Shown here: in pieces, positions 59,626 through 64,000 of the stretch
How positions within the stretch are numbered: position 1 is the first letter of the stretch
Layout of the letters: every line of letters starts with the position of its first letter
Assembly: GCF_000520815.1 (NCBI RefSeq)
Contig: NZ_ASRY01000186.1
Coordinates: 1 to 64,000 of the forward strand
DNA length: 64,000 bases
Source: Paenibacillus maysiensis
GTDB lineage: Bacteria > Bacillota > Bacilli > Paenibacillales > Paenibacillaceae
Direction of reading: 5' to 3'
Notes under the pieces: generated by a model
The model's input: only the letters and a program-made list of their open reading frames with translations
What the model was told of the DNA's origin: nothing
Database searches by the model: none
Made by a program: the position numbers and the translations under genes

Positions 59626-60845
59626 TGAAGCCCCGAGGGTCTGATGCAGGGAAAATACGTAAAGCGGCTGTGATCAGCTGTCTGTTGCTCTGTTCTGTTC
59701 TTTTGGGGGGATGCTGGGATCGTCGTGAGGTGAACGATGTGGCCTTTGTGATGGGAACCGGGCTGGATAAGGAAGGCGATCAATACCGGGTAACGATGCA
59801 GATTGCGCTCCCTGGACAGCTCGGCTCCTCGGGAAGCACAGGAGGCGGAGGAGGGACAAGCGGAACCAAATCCTACTATCTGGAGTCCAGAACAGGCCCC
59901 AGCTTTCGGGGCGCAAGTACCGAGGAACAGCGGGGCGTATCACGAACGCTGAATTATTCTCATCGCCGGGTGCTGTTGTTTAGCGAAGAACTGGCACGGG
60001 AAGGGGTCAGCAATATGATGGATGTATTGGCGCGTCTTCCGCAGAACCGTCTGTCTTCTCTGGTGGTCATCACGAAGGGATCGGCGCTGGATGTGCTTCA
60101 GGCGGATGCACCGATTGAGCAATATCCGGCAGAAATGGTGCGCGAGCTGAACTACTCCTATATGAAAAAGCCCCGTTCTATCAAGCTGCTGATGAATTCT
60201 ATTCTGCTGGAGGGCATTGACCCTGCTGTGCCAGTGATGTCCCTGGTGAAGAACGGCCCCTCTAACTTGAAGGACAAAAAGACGAATATTCAGGTTGATG
60301 GGCTGGCTGTATTTCGTAAGGACAGAGTAACCGGCATTATAGATAACCATCTAAGTCGGTTTTTGCTGCTGGGTATGGACCAGGCCAAGGATACGGAAGT
60401 ATTTATAACCCCTCCCAAGGGAAGTGGTTATCTGTCCGTGCATCTCATCGAAAACAGCGTTCATATCAAACCCTATGTTCATGGGGATGATATCCGGATG
60501 AACATTCAACTGAACTGTAACGGAAATGTAAAGGAGAATGAGACGACTTTCGATATTTCCAACGAAGCAAACTTGAAGTGGCTGGAGCAGCAGGTAGAAC
60601 GTAAGATCAAGGAGGATTTGGGAGAGGTTGTCCGGGTTATTCAACAAAAATATCATTCTGATGTGCTTGGTTTGGGCCGGGTGATCATTACGAGCCTTCC
60701 GAATGAATGGGAACGGATTAAACCTCGCTGGGATCAGTTGTACCCCAAGGTGGAAGTCACCATAAATCCGGTGGTGCATATAGAAAATATCGGTGCAGTT
60801 ACCAAGCCATTCGGAATCAAGAAGGAGCAACTCCAGAATGAATAA
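59625..60845 (+). CDS. Ger(x)C-family germinant receptor lipoprotein
   Basis: A 406-residue C subunit. The lipobox is LLGGC (Cys30), followed by WDRREVNDVAFVMGTGLDKE. A Gly/Ser-rich loop (SSGSTGGGGGTSGT) interrupts the first domain, as in several Paenibacillus and Bacillus GerC proteins. Later landmarks are HRRVLLFSEELAREGVSNMM, LAVFRKDRVTGIID and HSDVLGLGRVI. The ATG overlaps the A-gene stop (TGATG) with GGAGGG six bases before it. Confidence 0.93.
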   Translation: MKPRGSDAGKIRKAAVISCLLLCSVLLGGCWDRREVNDVAFVMGTGLDKEGDQYRVTMQIALPGQLGSSGSTGGGGGTSGTKSYYLESRTGPSFRGASTEEQRGVSRTLNYSHRRVLLFSEELAREGVSNMMDVLARLPQNRLSSLVVITKGSALDVLQADAPIEQYPAEMVRELNYSYMKKPRSIKLLMNSILLEGIDPAVPVMSLVKNGPSNLKDKKTNIQVDGLAVFRKDRVTGIIDNHLSRFLLLGMDQAKDTEVFITPPKGSGYLSVHLIENSVHIKPYVHGDDIRMNIQLNCNGNVKENETTFDISNEANLKWLEQQVERKIKEDLGEVVRVIQQKYHSDVLGLGRVIITSLPNEWERIKPRWDQLYPKVEVTINPVVHIENIGAVTKPFGIKKEQLQNE

Positions 60846-61062
60846 AGTGTTTCTGCTGCCCTTGGTGCTGGCGATCATCTTCATGTATCTGATTGACCGT
60901 AAAAGCCTGAACGCCGCACCTGCTGTCAACCGCTGGATCTCACGTGTATTGTACGCTCTTAGCATCGGCATCTGGATCTACGGAACATCGACAAACAGTA
61001 AAGTCTATGTGGCTACATGGCTGACCCGGTTTATTGATATGTGGCTGCCCCCTTTGTTGTAA
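60838..61062 (+). CDS. Small two-helix Ger operon D-type protein
   Basis: A 74-residue membrane protein with two hydrophobic segments (VFLLPLVLAIIFMYLID and ISRVLYALSIGIWIYG). AAGGAG precedes an ATG that overlaps the gerC stop by 8 bp. Small two-helix D proteins are encoded in some Bacillus ger operons and modulate receptor output; this gene has that size, topology and place between C and B. The first ger operon in this window has none. Confidence 0.78.
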   Translation: MNKVFLLPLVLAIIFMYLIDRKSLNAAPAVNRWISRVLYALSIGIWIYGTSTNSKVYVATWLTRFIDMWLPPLL

Positions 61063-61102
61063 CGAGTGCAAGATGCCTGTGGGCAAAAGGAGATGTACCT
61101 GC

Positions 61103-62254
61103 ATGAAACAGTTCACAACCAGACAAATCGTGCTGCTTGGTGTATTGCTGGAGGTCAGTATTACCATTGTACATGCTCCGGCGCAGGCAGCAGATTATGC
61201 GCATCAGCATGCCTATTGGACCTGTGCGGTTGCAGCCATCGTGTTATGCCTGCCGATCTGGGCGATGCTGAAGCTCAGTCAGCGTTTTCCCGATCAGGAT
61301 CTGCTTCAGGCCGTGGTGAGCTCTCATCCCGTGCTGGGGCGTATGCTGCTCTTGGTGTATCTCATCCTGTTCCTGATCATTTTTGCGCGGGATTTGAGAA
61401 TTATTACGGATTTTGTGGAGATTGCGCTTTTACCGCTGACCCCGATTGTCGTGATTTCCCTGATTCTGCTGCTAACTTTAGTGTTTATGGCTAAAGGGGG
61501 AATTAGCACTATTGTAAATATGGGGGAAATTTTCGCGCCAGTGTTGATCCTGACCCTGTTGACCTTGCTACTATTTTTCGGGCGTAATATGGATTTTTCG
61601 GTGCTGAGACCATTTTTACATCCGGATGTAGGTGGAGTTGCCAAAGGAAGCTGGCGCATGTTGGGTTATATGGCGGACATCATGATGTTGCCCTTTGTGA
61701 TTTCCGGGAGAAATTATAATCCCCGCAGTGCATGGCTTGGACATCTGATAGGGACCATTTTTATGATCATGATTGTGATGCTGACAGAGCTGGTAACCGG
61801 GATTCCCATTTTGTCACGGCTGTTTTATCCTTCCTATGAACTGGTGCGTCAGTTGCAGCTAACGGATTTTCTGGATCGGTTCGATTTGTTTATAGTCGCT
61901 CTTACTGTGCCAACCCTGCTTACAAAGGTAGGGTTCGAGCTATACGTTATCAGTTTGACTGTAAAGCGTATGTTTACTCCTGCCTGGGGGAGTTTGATTG
62001 TATGGCCAATCGGTTTGTTGGGTTATGTCTGTTCCTTTATGCTGTTCTCCAACGTTGTCCAAATCTATGACTTTAGCCGGGAATGGACCATGGTCATGAT
62101 TATTTTCTTTGTGCTTATGCCTTTTGTGCTATGGCTGGTGATTAGGCCCAAACGTAAAGAGAAAAATGACGGTGCTGAGCCATCTGGTGGTGAGCAGGAT
62201 AAGAGGAAACAGGAGAGCCAGCAGGGAAGTGGAGAAAGACAAGTCGAATTATAA
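61103..62254 (+). CDS. GerB-family germinant receptor B subunit
   Basis: A 383-residue permease-fold subunit. The opening FTTRQIVLLGVLLEVSITIV, DLRIITDFVEIALLPLTPIV, GYMADIMMLPFVISGRN and LTDFLDRFDLFIVALTVPTL follow the GerB pattern. A hydrophilic tail of about 30 residues rich in Lys, Glu and Gln ends the protein. An AAAGGAG site lies twelve bases before the ATG. Completes the A-C-D-B operon. The germinant is unknown. Confidence 0.92.
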   Translation: MKQFTTRQIVLLGVLLEVSITIVHAPAQAADYAHQHAYWTCAVAAIVLCLPIWAMLKLSQRFPDQDLLQAVVSSHPVLGRMLLLVYLILFLIIFARDLRIITDFVEIALLPLTPIVVISLILLLTLVFMAKGGISTIVNMGEIFAPVLILTLLTLLLFFGRNMDFSVLRPFLHPDVGGVAKGSWRMLGYMADIMMLPFVISGRNYNPRSAWLGHLIGTIFMIMIVMLTELVTGIPILSRLFYPSYELVRQLQLTDFLDRFDLFIVALTVPTLLTKVGFELYVISLTVKRMFTPAWGSLIVWPIGLLGYVCSFMLFSNVVQIYDFSREWTMVMIIFFVLMPFVLWLVIRPKRKEKNDGAEPSGGEQDKRKQESQQGSGERQVEL

Positions 62255-62355
62255 GCTTACTATATCCATCGGAAAAGCAATTCTTATTTGTCTTTTAGCT
62301 CCTTGATTGTATACTTGGTAGAAAGGAGTATGACTTCTACAAGGGGGGAAACAGG

Positions 62356-63201
62356 ATGGCCCAACGCATGGCAGGCAAGAGAGTCGCCCTTGCTGGTCCC
62401 CGTAAAGCAGACGAAATGGCGCTGCTGGTTACAAAAATGGGGGGCGAGCCGGTGCTACGTCCGGCCCAGGGTACGGTTTTTCTGGACGATATCGAGCTGC
62501 GTAATGCTATTGTATCGTGGGTGAAGCAGCCGCCAGACTGGAACATTTTCACGACAGGCATGGGGCTGGACGCGCTGTTTGATATGGCGGAGGATATGGA
62601 AGTAGCAGAACAGATTTTGGAGCTATTACATTCCTCGAACATTGCAGCGCGGGGCTACAAAACGGTCAATGGACTCAAAAAGCGTGGCTTTACGCCCGCT
62701 GTACGGGACGAGGACGGAAGCTTGATCGGGTTGACGCAGGCCTTTGCTCCGTACGATCTGAAGGGGAAGGAAGTGCTGTTGCAGCTACATGGTGATCCAG
62801 CCCCCCGGCTGGTGAAGTGGCTGGACGAGCAAGGCGCAGTTACTCGGCAGGTGCTTCCCTATAAGCATATTCCGCCGGAGGAGGCAAATTTGCAAGCATT
62901 GCTACAGGATATCCTGAACCGCAATGTGGATGCAGTTACGTTCACCAGCGGTCCACAAATCCGCTTTTTGGCTCAATATGCGAGGGAACAGAAGCAGATG
63001 GAAGACGTGCTGGAAGCTTTTCGCCAGGATGTGATCGCTGTGTCGGTAGGCAAGGTGACGGCGCAGTCCATTTTGGAGGAAGGGATTGAGCGGATCGTGT
63101 TTCCGGTGGAGGAACGAATGGGCGCGATGATGGTGGAGCTGGGAAGATATTTTGAGCATAGCGCTTCGGCTCACGGCTGCGGTCTGGAAGTAGTGAACTG
63201 A
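62356..63201 (+). CDS. hemD: Uroporphyrinogen-III synthase-like protein
   Basis: A 281-residue HemD-family protein. HemD closes hydroxymethylbilane to uroporphyrinogen III, the branch point of heme, siroheme and B12. Family traits are the N-terminal AGKRVALAGPRKADEMALLV, the pseudo-symmetrical second half starting at GKEVLLQLHGDPAPRLVKWL, and DAVTFTSGPQIRFL with the usual TFTS motif. It is not in a hem operon here, and HemD proteins diverge widely, so a second, specialised copy or a related function is possible. GGGGGGA precedes the ATG. Confidence 0.82.
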   Translation: MAQRMAGKRVALAGPRKADEMALLVTKMGGEPVLRPAQGTVFLDDIELRNAIVSWVKQPPDWNIFTTGMGLDALFDMAEDMEVAEQILELLHSSNIAARGYKTVNGLKKRGFTPAVRDEDGSLIGLTQAFAPYDLKGKEVLLQLHGDPAPRLVKWLDEQGAVTRQVLPYKHIPPEEANLQALLQDILNRNVDAVTFTSGPQIRFLAQYAREQKQMEDVLEAFRQDVIAVSVGKVTAQSILEEGIERIVFPVEERMGAMMVELGRYFEHSASAHGCGLEVVN

Positions 63202-63237
63202 AAACTACCCCATATCCTTGCGATAAAGGGTAAAATG

Positions 63238-63271
63238 AAGATAAGGGCCTACAGGGTCTTTATCTTTTTTT
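63238..63271 (+). terminator. Terminator after the hemD-like gene
   Basis: AAGATAAGGGCC, loop TACAG, GGTCTTTATCTT, then a T run. The stem contains two G-U pairs. Confidence 0.85.
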
Positions 63272-63372
63272 GTTGGACATGCATCGACAGAAGTTTTTGT
63301 TATAGCGAAAATATTTATTTAATATAATGAAAAAGCCTCGATGCGGGATACCAGAACAGGAGCTGAGACGTT

Positions 63373-63927
63373 ATGAATTCCATTTGTGTCTTTGCCGGGT
63401 CCAGACCCGGACATTCATCGGTATATCTTCAGGAGGCAGGCAAGCTTGGAGAGGCTATGGCCCGACATCATGTTCGTCTGATCTATGGAGGCTCCAGCAA
63501 GGGGCTGATGGGCGAGGTCGCGGATGCGATGCTGGCAGGGGGCGGTCAGGTCACCGGGATTATGCCGACCCTGTTATTCGATGCAGAGATCATTCACCGG
63601 GGAGTTACCGAATTTATTGAGGTGGCGAGCATGCATGAACGCAAAGCGGTGATGAGCGAAAAGGCTGACGCATTCATTGCCCTTCCGGGCGGATTGGGAA
63701 CATTTGAGGAGCTATTCGAGGTACTATGTTGGGGGCAAATCGGCATTCATCGCAAGCCTATCGGGCTGCTGAATGTGAACAGATATTTTGACCCGTTGGC
63801 GGAAATGGTGCGTCATAGTGTGCGGGAGGGATTTACCGGAGTTGACCATCCAGCGCTGCTGAGTATCTCTGCGGACCCGGACGAATTGCTGCATATGCTA
63901 AAAAACAAGGCGGAAAACTTGAAATAA
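63373..63927 (+). CDS. LOG-family nucleotide 5'-monophosphate nucleosidase
   Basis: A 184-residue protein of the lysine-decarboxylase-like/LOG family, which hydrolyses (cytokinin) nucleoside 5'-monophosphates to free base and ribose 5-phosphate. The defining motif PGGLGTFEELFEVLCWGQIG is complete, together with the nucleotide-binding LIYGGSSKGLMGEVADAML and the catalytic-region MHERKAVM. AGGAG lies before the ATG. It resembles YvdD of Bacillus. Whether it activates plant-type cytokinins or is a general nucleotide housekeeping enzyme cannot be told. Confidence 0.92.
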   Translation: MNSICVFAGSRPGHSSVYLQEAGKLGEAMARHHVRLIYGGSSKGLMGEVADAMLAGGGQVTGIMPTLLFDAEIIHRGVTEFIEVASMHERKAVMSEKADAFIALPGGLGTFEELFEVLCWGQIGIHRKPIGLLNVNRYFDPLAEMVRHSVREGFTGVDHPALLSISADPDELLHMLKNKAENLK

Positions 63928-64000
63928 AGCGTTTTTCATGCTTGCGCAACTGATTGAGGCAAGGTTATGATAAGACCCATAATCAAATAGCGGACAGACA

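Overview
The window reads as chromosomal DNA of a spore-forming, motile, low-to-mid GC Firmicute, most likely a Paenibacillus of the P. polymyxa type. The evidence is two complete tricistronic spore-germination receptor operons, two Spo0E-like phosphatases, paired AbrB-type regulators, a bacterial nitric oxide synthase, a sigma-D-type promoter in front of a chemotaxis receptor, sigma-G-like promoters in front of the ger operons, and strong AGGAGG-type ribosome binding sites throughout. No rRNA, tRNA, CRISPR array or intact insertion sequence was seen.

Layout. 1-9.6 kb: the 3' end of glpD, a cidAB holin-like pair with a divergent LysR regulator, a Spo0E-like gene, a diguanylate cyclase remnant, a DinG-type helicase with a nuclease-like N-terminus, a MarR regulator, a pentapeptide-repeat protein, a DUF697-like membrane protein, a second Spo0E-like gene and a nucleoside hydrolase. 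9.9-23.7 kb: a one-directional, AT-richer accessory island of twelve genes. It holds two phage/VgrG-like spike proteins, a PAAR-like DUF4280 tip protein, an Imm11-like protein, a C-terminal NlpC/P60 peptidase fused to one spike, a separate muramidase-like protein, and five lipoproteins that look like surface immunity or receptor proteins. No sheath, tube, baseplate or ATPase gene accompanies it. This is the best candidate for an undescribed system.

24.2-31.3 kb: a DUF2294-like gene, then a PotABCD-type ABC transporter interleaved with a nucleoside hydrolase and ending in adenine deaminase; the gene content points to purine nucleoside or base uptake and salvage. 31.5-37.4 kb: a Dps with a PerR-like operator, nos, small genes, an AbrB-like regulator with a Cys4 knuckle and C-terminal HTH, a short-chain dehydrogenase, and a PadR-DUF1700-DUF4097 module. 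37.7-44.5 kb: a DUF6985-like protein, a metE remnant, anaerobic ribonucleotide reductase nrdDG, a second AbrB-like regulator, a collapsed family 3 glycosidase gene, an Rrf2 regulator and a GGDEF protein.

44.7-64 kb: the first ger operon (its A gene interrupted near the start by a one-base shift), a Fur/PerR regulator overlapping an orphan OmpR-type regulator, a BlaI/BlaR-like pair whose operator recurs before a DoxX gene, a methyl-accepting chemotaxis protein, an EamA exporter with divergent LysR regulator, a pirin, the second ger operon (A-C-small D-B), a HemD-like protein and a LOG-family nucleosidase.

Decayed genes (GGDEF tail, metE fragment, GH3 fragment) and the AT-rich island mark the window as part core and part accessory.
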